This document shows, one piece after another, positions 27,920 to 35,745 of a DNA stretch of 36,989 bases (its first letter is position 1; the number at the start of each line of letters is the position of its first letter). The translations under genes and the position numbers were made by a program. The DNA is from Clostridia bacterium (GTDB taxonomy: Bacteria > Bacillota > Clostridia > Oscillospirales > CAG-272). Location of the stretch: NCBI GenBank assembly GCA_017472255.1, contig JAFUQU010000019.1:1-36989 (forward strand), read 5' to 3'. The notes beneath the pieces are model-generated. The model was not told where the DNA came from. It worked only from the letters and a program-made list of their open reading frames with translations, and searched no databases.

Positions 27920-29768
27920 AAACAAAAATACCAACGCCCCGATTGTACATATGGGTCCGGGCCCGGGCGGCAGACGCGGCGGTCCCGGCGGTCCGATGGT
28001 TCGCGAGAAGCCGAAGAACATGAAGGCAACGCTGGGCAAGCTCTTCCGGTACATCGGCAGGAACAAGTACCAGCTGATCATGCTGCTGATCGTGGTCTCG
28101 CTGATCGCGGTCTGCAATCTGGCCGGCCCGGCGCTTCAGGCGGAAGCCATCAGCGCCATCACCATCGACGACTTCCAGCTGAGCGTGGACTTCGATAAGC
28201 TGATCAACGTGGTCATCGCCATGGCGGTGGTCTATGTGATCTCGTCCATCCTGACCTACATTCAGGGCATCACGGCGGCGAAGCTGTCCCAGAACACGGT
28301 AAGCTCCATGCGCGCCGATCTGTTCGCCAAAATCAGCTATCTGCCCATCCGCTATACCGACACCCATCGTCACGGCGACATCATGAGCCGCATGACCAAC
28401 GACGTGGAAAACATTTCCAATGCCGTCTCCCAATCCATCGCTTCCCTGTTTTCGGCGGTGATCACGCTGATCGGCTCGCTGGTGATGATGATCTACTACA
28501 GCCCGGTTCTGACCGTCGTCGCCATGGTGACAATTCCGCTGACGCTGGTTGTTTCCACAAACCTGTCGAAATTCATGCGCAAATACTTCGTGGCGCAGCA
28601 GACCCTGCTGGGACAGCTGAACGGTCACATCGAGGAAGCCGTCACCGGCTACAAAACGGTTATGGCCTATTCCAAGGAGGAAGCGTCCATCAACGAATTC
28701 TCCCGCATCGCCGCCGAATACCGCAAGACCGGCATTAAAGCCAACATCTGGGGCGGCGTTATGGGTCCCTGCATGAACATGATCGGCAATCTGGGCTATC
28801 TGCTGGTAGCAGCCGTCGGCGGCTGGCTGTCGCTGAACCACGGTTTGGGCATCGGCGCGATTCAGGCGGTGCTGCAGTATTCCAAGCAGTTCACCCGCCC
28901 GATCAACGAGATTGCCAACCAGTACGCGCAGATTCTCACCGCCATTGCCGGCGCCGAGCGCGTCTTCGACATCATGGAAGCGCCCTCCGAACCGGACGAG
29001 GGTAAGAATCCCATCACGGTGGATGAGATTCGCGGCGACATTTCCTTCAAGGATATGTACTTCTCCTACAAGCCGGGCGAGCCTGTGCTGAAGGGCTTCA
29101 ACCTGGACGTAAAGCAGGGACAGAAAATCGCCATTGTGGGAGCGACCGGTTCGGGCAAGACCACGGTGGTCAACCTGCTGACCCGCTTCTACGACATCGA
29201 CAGCGGCGAAATCCGCATCGACGGCATCAACATCATGGACATTCCGAAGAACACCCTGCGCCACGCCATTGCGATCGTGCTTCAGGACACAGTGCTTTTC
29301 TCGGACACCATCGCGTCCAACATCCGCTACGGCAAGCTGGACGCCGCCGACGAGGAGGTTCACGCAGCCGCCGCCATGGCCAACGCGGACGTCTTTGTGG
29401 AGCGTCTGCCGGAGGGCTATGAAACGGTGCTGGCGGAATCGGGCAGCGACCTGTCCCAGGGACAGCGGCAGTTGCTGTCCATTGCCCGGGCGGTGCTGGC
29501 AAACCCGAAGATTCTGATTCTGGACGAAGCGACCTCCAGCGTGGACACCCGCACGGAGATGCACATTCAGTCGGCGATGGTAGCACTGATGAAGAACCGC
29601 ACAAGTCTGATCATTGCCCACCGTCTGTCCACCATCCGCGACGCGGACAAAATCGTGGTGCTGGACGGCGGCGTAGTCGCCGAGGTTGGCTCTCACGAGG
29701 AGCTGCTCGAAAAGAAGGGCGCGTACTACCGGCTATATCAGAACCAGTATGCAGGAATTGCTACCTGA
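27912..29768 (+). CDS. Heterodimeric ABC exporter subunit with canonical catalytic Glu
   Basis: The 618-residue partner subunit. An N-terminal Gly/Pro-rich tail (GPGPGGRRGGPGGP, about 15-28) is common in these BmrD/TM288-like proteins. The permease domain follows (about 45-350), then Walker A GATGSGKT, a variant signature LSQGQ and Walker B LILDEATSSVD with E539, plus IIAHRLST with the switch His. It overlaps the preceding gene by 8 nt and has GGAGG 7 nt before the ATG. One consensus and one degenerate site per dimer is the known pattern for this exporter class. Confidence 0.94.
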   Translation: MAENKNTNAPIVHMGPGPGGRRGGPGGPMVREKPKNMKATLGKLFRYIGRNKYQLIMLLIVVSLIAVCNLAGPALQAEAISAITIDDFQLSVDFDKLINVVIAMAVVYVISSILTYIQGITAAKLSQNTVSSMRADLFAKISYLPIRYTDTHRHGDIMSRMTNDVENISNAVSQSIASLFSAVITLIGSLVMMIYYSPVLTVVAMVTIPLTLVVSTNLSKFMRKYFVAQQTLLGQLNGHIEEAVTGYKTVMAYSKEEASINEFSRIAAEYRKTGIKANIWGGVMGPCMNMIGNLGYLLVAAVGGWLSLNHGLGIGAIQAVLQYSKQFTRPINEIANQYAQILTAIAGAERVFDIMEAPSEPDEGKNPITVDEIRGDISFKDMYFSYKPGEPVLKGFNLDVKQGQKIAIVGATGSGKTTVVNLLTRFYDIDSGEIRIDGINIMDIPKNTLRHAIAIVLQDTVLFSDTIASNIRYGKLDAADEEVHAAAAMANADVFVERLPEGYETVLAESGSDLSQGQRQLLSIARAVLANPKILILDEATSSVDTRTEMHIQSAMVALMKNRTSLIIAHRLSTIRDADKIVVLDGGVVAEVGSHEELLEKKGAYYRLYQNQYAGIAT

Positions 29769-29778
29769 TGATGGCATA

Positions 29779-29814
29779 ACAAAAGGCTCCGCGCTGCAGC
29801 GCGGAGCCTTTTGT
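29779..29814. terminator. Bidirectional terminator (ABC operon / Rpn gene)
   Basis: A perfect palindrome with arms ACAAAAGGCTCCGCGCTG and CAGCGCGGAGCCTTTTGT and no unpaired centre. Convergent genes end on both sides within 11 bp. Confidence 0.85.
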
Positions 29815-29816
29815 GG

Positions 29817-30614
29817 TTATTCATGAAGCGTTCGGGCGAGTGCTTCAACATCGGCAATACTAATTTTCAGAGCTTTGGCAATCAAATTTGGCGCAACACC
29901 GTTACGTAGCAGTTCTTTGATGCCCTCTTTATTTCTCTCCAGATAATAGCGATCCATCAGCTTCTCCATACCGCTGCTCATGCTGTTCACTCCTTCCTCA
30001 TCTTCCTTAAAATATCGTGTCCGCTCGGCAAGCTCGCTATACTGCATTTCATCCGGCTTCGTGCAGAAAAAATCGTGCATCAGCCGTCCCACGGGCGTAT
30101 CGCCACGGTATTCGCCGTTTACATACCGGATATGCGCCCCGTCGTCAAAGCAGATATCCGTGCCGCGAATCATCCGCTCGATTTCGTACACCGCCTGCCC
30201 AGCACCAAAAATGTCACGCTCGGTGATAAAAATCACATAAGTCTCGGTCAGATTCTCAAATTTTCGCCCCGCCTCCGTGATGTTCGCGTCAAGCAGACTG
30301 CTGTTGTAACGGGCGCGCCGGGCGTCGGCTCCCGCATCCTTCCGCTGCACCTCAATGTTGTACGCCTTTCCCTCGCTGTCCACGGCGAACACGTCCAGCC
30401 GCACCGAACGTCGGCGCAGATTCGCCAGCGGATACTGGGCGTGTACCTCCTTCACGATCAGGTCGGGCTTATCCAGTATAATCCGCAGCACAAGCTGGGT
30501 GCAGGGGATATTCTCATCGAACACCTTCGTCATGAATTCATCGTCCATCAGACGGAAATTTCTGATCTGCTCGAGAATCTCTTCCCGGCTGATAATCGGC
30601 TGCTTTTTCTTCAT
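29817..30614 (-). CDS. Rpn family PD-(D/E)XK nuclease / putative transposase
   Basis: A 265-residue protein of the PDDEXK_2 (Rpn) family, recombination-promoting nucleases often found in many copies. The nuclease core is RLDVFAVDSEGKAYNIEVQRKD (near residues 72-93), giving D...ExQ-type metal-binding residues. The upstream FxKVFDENIPCTQLVLRIIL segment and the C-terminal repeat-like tail (EGIKELLRNGVAPNLIAKAL) are also typical. The gene is intact with its own promoter and terminator. GGGAGG precedes the ATG. The activity may be DNA cleavage or recombination; no terminal repeats are visible nearby. Confidence 0.88.
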   Translation of the reverse strand: MKKKQPIISREEILEQIRNFRLMDDEFMTKVFDENIPCTQLVLRIILDKPDLIVKEVHAQYPLANLRRRSVRLDVFAVDSEGKAYNIEVQRKDAGADARRARYNSSLLDANITEAGRKFENLTETYVIFITERDIFGAGQAVYEIERMIRGTDICFDDGAHIRYVNGEYRGDTPVGRLMHDFFCTKPDEMQYSELAERTRYFKEDEEGVNSMSSGMEKLMDRYYLERNKEGIKELLRNGVAPNLIAKALKISIADVEALARTLHE

Positions 30615-30640
30615 TCATCCATCCTCCCGTCTGTACCTTT

Positions 30641-30669
30641 ATTATACCACGCTCCCCCCGTGCTGTCAA
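30641..30669 (-). promoter_or_regulatory. Promoter of the Rpn nuclease gene
   Basis: On the minus strand TTGACA (30664-30669), a 17-bp spacer and TATAAT (30641-30646). Confidence 0.85.
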
Positions 30670-30838
30670 CCTCCATTTTGTAAAATTTGTCCGCCTGTCC
30701 ATGTGCGCACGCCGCAAGCGCATATTCTCCGCTGCATTTCATATAATTGGTTATCCGATCATGAACAGGTTATTCTATAGCATTTTATAGATATATTCTT
30801 ATCGATATAAAAATATTTTGTTGATTTTTTGATTTTTT

Positions 30839-30879
30839 TTCGAAAAGGTATAGCTTTTTGTTCGAAAAGAGTGTATAAT
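30839..30879 (+). promoter_or_regulatory. Hydrogenase operon promoter with two direct repeats
   Basis: TATAAT lies at 30874-30879 with a poor -35 (TAGCTT at 30851-30856). TTCGAAAAG occurs at 30839-30847 and 30861-30869, a 22-bp period (two helical turns) bracketing the -35. The first copy is part of TTTTCGAAAA (30837-30846). The sites do not match the usual Rex consensus. Confidence 0.55.
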
Positions 30880-30904
30880 AGAAGGGTAAGTATGTTGGCG
30901 TCTG

Positions 30905-30959
30905 CTCTGCCCTGAGATTGTTACTTTTCTATCAATCTTTTGCGGACAATCCCACAGAG
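30905..30959 (+). promoter_or_regulatory. Possible structured 5' leader of the hydrogenase operon
   Basis: Nested pairings CTCTG/CAGAG (30905-30909/30955-30959) and GATTGT/ACAATC (30916-30921/30946-30951) lie in a leader of about 130 nt. No known riboswitch was recognised. Confidence 0.35.
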
Positions 30960-31018
30960 CCGAACGCAATATTTATACTATTATTTTTAATTCCTTTAAG
31001 GAGGATAGGCACTGCATC

Positions 31019-31513
31019 ATGAAAAAGAAACTCACCACAGTCACCTTCAATGGTACTCCTGAGCAGGAGGCGAAGCTCGATCAGCTCATCGTCGAATACA
31101 AGGGAGTCAAGGGCGCGCTCATGCCCGTGCTTCAGGGTGCCCAGGAAATCTACGGCTACCTGCCCATCGAGGTTGTCCGCCACATCGCGTTCGGCATGGA
31201 TGTTCCCGTTGAGGAGGTTTACGGCGTAGCTTCCTTCTACTCTCAGTTCTCCCTGAACCCCAAGGGTCAGGTTTCCGTGGCCGTATGTCTCGGTACCGCC
31301 TGCTACGTTAAGGGCTCGGGCGACATCATCAACAAGGTTTCCGAAATCATCGGTATCTCCGCCGGCGAAACCTCGTCCGACGGCAAATACTCGCTGGACG
31401 CTACCCGCTGCATCGGCGCCTGCGGTCTTGCTCCCGTTATGACCATCAACGATGAGGTTTACGGCCGCCTGACCACCGACGAAGTCCCCGGCATCCTCAA
31501 GAAGTATATGTAA
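31019..31513 (+). CDS. hydC: NuoE/HydC-like [2Fe-2S] subunit of an NAD-linked hydrogenase
   Basis: A 164-residue thioredoxin-fold protein with a [2Fe-2S] cluster bound by C90, C95, C131 and C135 (CLGTAC, CIGAC). The N-terminal helical part contains MPVLQGAQEIYGYLP, as in NuoE. With the HydB-like protein encoded at the end of the window it should form part of an electron-bifurcating [FeFe]-hydrogenase that couples NADH and ferredoxin oxidation to H2. AAGGAGG lies about 13 nt before the ATG. The symbol follows the Thermotoga HydABC naming. Confidence 0.9.
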   Translation: MKKKLTTVTFNGTPEQEAKLDQLIVEYKGVKGALMPVLQGAQEIYGYLPIEVVRHIAFGMDVPVEEVYGVASFYSQFSLNPKGQVSVAVCLGTACYVKGSGDIINKVSEIIGISAGETSSDGKYSLDATRCIGACGLAPVMTINDEVYGRLTTDEVPGILKKYM

Positions 31514-31587
31514 TTTCCGGGAACATACTTCCCGCGGGTTACATAACCCCTTCCACACGGCAATTATACCGCGAAAGGAAATCAAAC

Positions 31588-31947
31588 ATGAAAATCGGTG
31601 AAATCCAATCTCTGCTCGGCGCAAAGCTGCTCTGCGGCGAAGACCGCCTGGAGAGCGACGTCTGGTCCGCCTGCTGCAGCGACATGATGAGCGACGTGCT
31701 CGCCTACGTTAAGGATCAGGGCGTGCTCATCACCGGCCTGGTCAATCCCCAGGTCATCCGTACCGCGAACATGATGGACATGGTGTGCATCATCTTCGTG
31801 CGCAGCAAAACTCCCAGCGAGGATATGATCGAGCTGGCAAAGGAAAGCGGAATCGTCGTTATGACCTCCACTCTCCGTGCCTATGAAGCGTGCGGGCTTC
31901 TTTATCATGCCGGTCTCGGCAGAGAAGTCGGTGACGGCAATGTCTGA
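31588..31947 (+). CDS. DRTGG-domain protein (first copy)
   Basis: A 119-residue protein resembling the DRTGG domain: GVLITGLVNPQVIRTANMMD followed by VIIFVRSKTPSED-like and IVVMTSTLRAYEACGLLY blocks. DRTGG domains occur near CBS and phosphotransacetylase domains and are thought to bind small ligands; their role in hydrogenase operons is unknown. GAAAGGA precedes the ATG, and the stop overlaps the following gene by 8 nt. A shorter relative is encoded at 33706-34032. Confidence 0.78.
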   Translation: MKIGEIQSLLGAKLLCGEDRLESDVWSACCSDMMSDVLAYVKDQGVLITGLVNPQVIRTANMMDMVCIIFVRSKTPSEDMIELAKESGIVVMTSTLRAYEACGLLYHAGLGREVGDGNV

Positions 31948-32362
31948 CGTGGTAAAGTTTCACTTTGATGTGGACGGACACGATTTCTCCTCCGCAGGAG
32001 AAGCGTCGGTCGCCGTCAAACAGAAGCTCCGCGCACTCGGCTATCCGCCGGATATCATCCGCAAGGTATCCATCGCCATGTATGAGGGCGAAATCAACAT
32101 GGTCATCCACGCAAGCGGCGGCACCGCCGACGTGGAGGTGCATGAGGACAAAATCGTCATCATCCTGCGCGACACCGGACCGGGTATCCCAAATGTGGAG
32201 CTTGCCATGCAGGAGGGCTATTCCACCGCCCGTGAGAACATCCGCGTTCTCGGCTTCGGCGCCGGAATGGGTCTCCCCAACATGAAAAAGTATACCGATT
32301 CCATGCAGATCGACACCACGGTCGGCCAAGGCACGACCATCACCATGACGGTGAATCTCTGA
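31940..32362 (+). CDS. RsbW-like anti-sigma-type ATP-binding protein
   Basis: A 140-residue GHKL ATPase with the N box EGEINMVIHA (E49, N53), G1 box DTGPGIP (78-84) and G2 box GFGAGMGLPNMKK (105-117). No phosphoacceptor His or sensor domain is present, as in RsbW/SpoIIAB serine kinases. No sigma factor or anti-anti-sigma gene is adjacent, so the target is unknown; the neighbouring DRTGG proteins or the hydrogenase-like protein are candidates. The ATG lies inside the end of the DRTGG gene. Confidence 0.85.
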   Translation: MSDVVKFHFDVDGHDFSSAGEASVAVKQKLRALGYPPDIIRKVSIAMYEGEINMVIHASGGTADVEVHEDKIVIILRDTGPGIPNVELAMQEGYSTARENIRVLGFGAGMGLPNMKKYTDSMQIDTTVGQGTTITMTVNL

Positions 32363-32414
32363 GATCCCCTCAGGCTCACCCCATCGACACGCATCGATCG
32401 CGAAGTAGGAGATT

Positions 32415-33719
32415 ATGACTACAGATTACAAGCATTCAGTCTCACTGGACGTGGAAAAATGTAAGGGCTGTACGACCTGCCTCAAGCGATGCCCCACGGA
32501 GGCCATCCGCATCCGTGACGGACACGCGGTGATCCGTTCGGGACGCTGCATCGACTGCGGTGAATGTATCAGGGTCTGCCCCTACAAGGCAAAGAAAGCC
32601 ACGCACGATCCTTTGTCGTGCATTGACAATTACAAGTATACCGTCGCACTCCCCGCGCCCTCGCTCTACGGTCAGTTCAACAATCTGGACAGCATCGGCT
32701 ATATCCTCCGCGGTCTTCTCGATCTGGGCTTTGACGATGTGTTTGAGGTCGCCTGCGCGGCAGAGCTTGTATCCGCCTACACCCGGCTTTACATCAAGCG
32801 AAGCGATGTGAAAAAGCCGGTCATCAGTTCAGCCTGTCCCGCCGTTACCCGCATTATCAGCATGAATTATCCCTACCTCTGCGAAAATATCATGCCGATT
32901 CTGCCTCCGGTGGACATCGCGGCCTGCCTGGCCCGCGAAAAGGCAAAAAATGAGCACCCGGAGCTTTCCGACGAGGACATCGGGATTATCTTCATCTCCC
33001 CCTGCCCCGCCAAGGTCAGCTACGTCAAAAACGACTTCGCCGGCGAGCGCAACTACATCGACGCCACCATCTCGGTGCGCGACGTGTACTTCGCCCTGCT
33101 GAACGTCATGAAAAAACGCCAGGACGAACCCCTGGAGATGACCGAATCGGGTATGATCGGCATCGGATGGGCTTCCACCGGCGGCGAATCCACCGCCATC
33201 TTCAACGAGCGTTATCTGGCGGCGGACGGTATCGAAAACTGCATCCGCGTGCTGGATCAGATCGACAACGAGGACATCACAAGCCTGGATTTCGTCGAGC
33301 TGAACGCTTGCAGCGGCGGCTGCGTGGGCGGCGCCATGACCGTCGCCAACCCTTACATTGCCCAGGCACGCTTACAGTCGCTCAAGCGCTACCTTCCGGT
33401 ATCGCCCAACCGACCTGCCAGCGAATGGATACCCGATCAGTTCTTCAACGAGAACCGCATCGCGTACAACCCCTACAACCTGCTCTCCGATGACCGCAAG
33501 GTGGCCATGCGGATGCTGAGCGACATTGAAACCATGACGGACGACCTTCCCAAGATCGACTGCGGCTCCTGCGGGGCACCAACCTGCCGCGCCTTTGCCG
33601 AAGACATCGTGAAGGGCGAAACCTGCATGGAGGAATGTATGGTCATCATGCGTAGGCTCTACCACGAGCGCTTCGGCGAGCATCCAAAGAAGGACGGTGA
33701 CAAGCATGAAACTGAGTGA
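32415..33719 (+). CDS. [FeFe]-hydrogenase-like protein, putative H2/redox sensor
   Basis: A 434-residue protein. Two [4Fe-4S] ferredoxin motifs (C16, C19, C22, C26; C45, C48, C51, C55) precede an H-cluster domain. The four cluster cysteines are kept: C141 (SSACP), C197 (SPCPAK, with K200), C299 and C303 (NACSGGC). The preceding L1 Cys, which relays protons in catalytic enzymes, is Ala140, and the GGGQP end of L3 is GGAMT. A C-terminal Fe-S domain follows (C383, C386, C391, C408). These changes match putative sensory [FeFe]-hydrogenases, such as those of Thermotoga and Thermoanaerobacter, which I recall as having low activity. It lies amid signalling genes, which supports a sensor role. Confidence 0.85.
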   Translation: MTTDYKHSVSLDVEKCKGCTTCLKRCPTEAIRIRDGHAVIRSGRCIDCGECIRVCPYKAKKATHDPLSCIDNYKYTVALPAPSLYGQFNNLDSIGYILRGLLDLGFDDVFEVACAAELVSAYTRLYIKRSDVKKPVISSACPAVTRIISMNYPYLCENIMPILPPVDIAACLAREKAKNEHPELSDEDIGIIFISPCPAKVSYVKNDFAGERNYIDATISVRDVYFALLNVMKKRQDEPLEMTESGMIGIGWASTGGESTAIFNERYLAADGIENCIRVLDQIDNEDITSLDFVELNACSGGCVGGAMTVANPYIAQARLQSLKRYLPVSPNRPASEWIPDQFFNENRIAYNPYNLLSDDRKVAMRMLSDIETMTDDLPKIDCGSCGAPTCRAFAEDIVKGETCMEECMVIMRRLYHERFGEHPKKDGDKHETE

Positions 33720-34032
33720 GGTTTGCGAAGCGCTCTCCCTGACCGCCGTGGTCGGAGACACCGACAAGGATTTTGACGGCGTTTACGTGGGCGACCTGTT
33801 AAGCCGGGTCATGAGCCGCGTGGACGCGGGCAATCTCTGGATCACCATCATGCCCAACACCAATGTGATCGCAGTGGCAAGCCTTACCGAAGCCGCAGCC
33901 GTGCTGCTGGCGGAGGGCGTCACGCTTCTGGACGACGCGCTGGACGCGGCAAGGGACAACGGCATCACGGTGCTGTCCTCCGAGCTGCCCGCTTACGAGC
34001 TGTGCGTCCGGATTGCTGGGCTGCTCTCATGA
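33706..34032 (+). CDS. DRTGG-domain protein (second copy)
   Basis: A 108-residue protein with the same layout as the product of 31588-31947: a KLSEVCEALSLTAVV start, YVGDLLSRVMSRVDAGNLWI, NVIAVASLTEAAAVL and a final NGITVLSSELPAYELCVRIA block. It overlaps the hydrogenase-like gene by 14 nt and the PHP gene by 4 nt, so it is tightly coupled to both. Ligand unknown. Confidence 0.78.
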   Translation: MKLSEVCEALSLTAVVGDTDKDFDGVYVGDLLSRVMSRVDAGNLWITIMPNTNVIAVASLTEAAAVLLAEGVTLLDDALDAARDNGITVLSSELPAYELCVRIAGLLS

Positions 34033-34772
34033 GCCGCTTTTTCTGCGACCTGCATACCCACTCCTGCCTTTCCCCCTGCGGCGACGACGATTCGACGCCC
34101 GCCAACATCGCGGGAATGGCTGCGCTGAACGGTCTGCACATCGCGGCGCTGACCGATCACAACACTTCAAAAAACTGCCCTGCCTTTTTCGTACACGCAG
34201 AGAATTACGGCGTCATTCCGGTTGCCGGGATGGAACTGACCACCTCCGAGGATGTACACGCCGTCTGCCTTTTCCGCACGCTGGAGGACGCCATGTCCTT
34301 CGACCGCTATGTGGAGGGCTGCCGGACGCCCTTTCCCAACAGACCGGAAATTTTCGGACGCCAGCTTCTCATGGACGAGAACGACGAGCCGGCCGGCGAG
34401 GAGCCGTTCCTGCTCATCAACGCCACGTCCCTGTCGCTGGAAGACGCCCACCGGGAGGTGAGCGCGCGGGGCGGCGTCTGCTTTCCCGCACACATCGACC
34501 GTCCGTCCAACGGCATCATCACCATGCTGGGCGTATTTCCGCCCGACCCGCCCTTCACCGCCTTCGAGCTGAACGACGAAGCGAGCATGGACGAATACGC
34601 CGGACGATTTCCGATTATCAAAGGATTGCGGCACGTGGTTTCATCCGACGCGCACAATCTGGCAGACCTGCCCGAAGCAGCCTTTTCGCTGGAGCTTTCC
34701 GCCGACCCTGACGATCCGCAGGCGGTGCGGGACGCGCTCATCGATTATCTGCTCGGGAAGAACAAGGAGTAA
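34029..34772 (+). CDS. PHP-domain phosphoesterase
   Basis: A 247-residue metal-dependent hydrolase with PHP motifs: HTH (H9, H11) in CDLHTHSCLSPCG, TDH (D43, H44), and SSDAHNL near residue 205. Family members hydrolyse phosphoesters, for example histidinol phosphate or nucleoside 3',5'-bisphosphates. Here it could act on a signalling nucleotide or on a phosphorylated protein partner; that is inference. It starts within the stop of the DRTGG gene (ATGA). Confidence 0.87.
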   Translation: MSRFFCDLHTHSCLSPCGDDDSTPANIAGMAALNGLHIAALTDHNTSKNCPAFFVHAENYGVIPVAGMELTTSEDVHAVCLFRTLEDAMSFDRYVEGCRTPFPNRPEIFGRQLLMDENDEPAGEEPFLLINATSLSLEDAHREVSARGGVCFPAHIDRPSNGIITMLGVFPPDPPFTAFELNDEASMDEYAGRFPIIKGLRHVVSSDAHNLADLPEAAFSLELSADPDDPQAVRDALIDYLLGKNKE

Positions 34773-34776
34773 CACC

Positions 34777-35331
34777 ATGGACGAGCTTTCGCTCTACATT
34801 CTGGATATCACGATGAACTCGGTGCGCGCCGGCGCGACGGAGATTCAGATCACCCTCGCCGAGGACGGCGAATGGCTGGATTTCACCGTCACCGACAACG
34901 GCTGCGGCATGACCGAGGAACAGGTGAAGCGGCTTACCGATCCCTTCTTCACCACCCGCAAGACCCGCAAGGTGGGGCTTGGCGTCCCGTTTCTGACCAT
35001 GCTGGCCGAAATGACCGGCGGGTACGTTACGGTCAAGTCGGTATCCGAAAAGGTGAGCGAAAATCACGGCACCACGACCCACGCCCGCTTCGGACGGAAT
35101 CACATCGATTTCATCCCGCTGGGCGACATCGCCGAAACCGTGAAAACCCTGATTCAGGGTTCGCCCGACATTAATTTTACCTTCACCCACACGAAGCCGG
35201 GGGGCGAAGTTCGCCTGTCCTGCGCCGAGCTGCGGGAGGAGCTTGGAGATATCCCGCTGAACGAGCCGGAAATTCTCACCTGGATCGGCGACTATTTGAA
35301 CGAACAATATGAGGAAATTTCGTCAATTTAA
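34777..35331 (+). CDS. Histidine-kinase-like ATPase (no H box)
   Basis: A 184-residue GHKL ATP-binding protein. N box LDITMNSVRAGA (N14), G1 DNGCGM (40-45), F box DPFFTTRK (55-62) and G2 VGLGVPF (66-72) all follow sensor-kinase order, but there is no dimerisation/phosphoacceptor domain and no membrane segment. The C-terminal 80 residues match no family I recognise. It may phosphorylate or bind a partner encoded in the same operon. It differs in type from the RsbW-like protein at 31940-32362. Confidence 0.83.
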   Translation: MDELSLYILDITMNSVRAGATEIQITLAEDGEWLDFTVTDNGCGMTEEQVKRLTDPFFTTRKTRKVGLGVPFLTMLAEMTGGYVTVKSVSEKVSENHGTTTHARFGRNHIDFIPLGDIAETVKTLIQGSPDINFTFTHTKPGGEVRLSCAELREELGDIPLNEPEILTWIGDYLNEQYEEISSI

Positions 35332-35357
35332 CTACAATGCAGAAAGGAATTACCATT

Positions 35358-35729
35358 ATGAAGTCACTTGAAGAGCTGAAAGCGATCAAGGCGAAGATGC
35401 AGGACAAGGTTGCCCTTCGCACCTCCAGCGGCGACATCCGCATCGTCGTCGGCATGGCTACCTGCGGTATCGCCGCAGGCGCACGTCCTGTTCTGAACGC
35501 ATTCGTCGAGGGCGTTTCCGAGGCTGGTCTCGGCGACACCGTTACCGTTACCCAGACCGGCTGTATCGGCATCTGCCAGTATGAGCCTGTCGTTGAGGTT
35601 TACCAGAAGGACAAGGAAAAGGTCACTTACGTCAAGATGACCGCAGAGCGCGCCAAGGAAGTGCTTGAAAAGCACATCAAGGGCGGCAGCATCGTGACCG
35701 AATACACCATCGGCGCAGCAAAGATCTAA
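35358..35729 (+). CDS. [2Fe-2S] thioredoxin-like ferredoxin, three-Cys form
   Basis: A 123-residue protein with a charged N-terminal helix and TCGIAAGA (C36) followed by TGCIGIC (C69, C73). A standard thioredoxin-like [2Fe-2S] site has four Cys; the second, expected near residue 41, is Gly here. I recall three-Cys relatives in other clostridial hydrogenase operons, so this is probably a family trait. It likely shuttles electrons with the NuoE/NuoF-like subunits. GAAAGGAA lies 8 nt before the ATG at 35358. Confidence 0.83.
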   Translation: MKSLEELKAIKAKMQDKVALRTSSGDIRIVVGMATCGIAAGARPVLNAFVEGVSEAGLGDTVTVTQTGCIGICQYEPVVEVYQKDKEKVTYVKMTAERAKEVLEKHIKGGSIVTEYTIGAAKI

Positions 35730-35745
35730 GGAGGATACTATACAA

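Larger units (their letters stand above)
30615..31018. other. Intergenic region, Rpn gene / hydrogenase operon
   Basis: No gene is seen. Besides the Rpn promoter, the region is AT-rich from about 30740, with the hydrogenase promoter zone (30839-30879) and a structured leader (30905-30959). Confidence 0.7.

Noticed and set aside
27819..29696. 625-codon open frame antisense to the second exporter subunit
   Set aside because: Same artefact: antisense to a clear ABC gene, low-complexity His/Gly/Asp composition and no start signals.
33541..33719. C-terminal Cys-rich part of the hydrogenase-like protein considered a separate fused gene
   Set aside because: The reading frame is continuous, and the Fe-S domain is a plausible regular part of this protein type.
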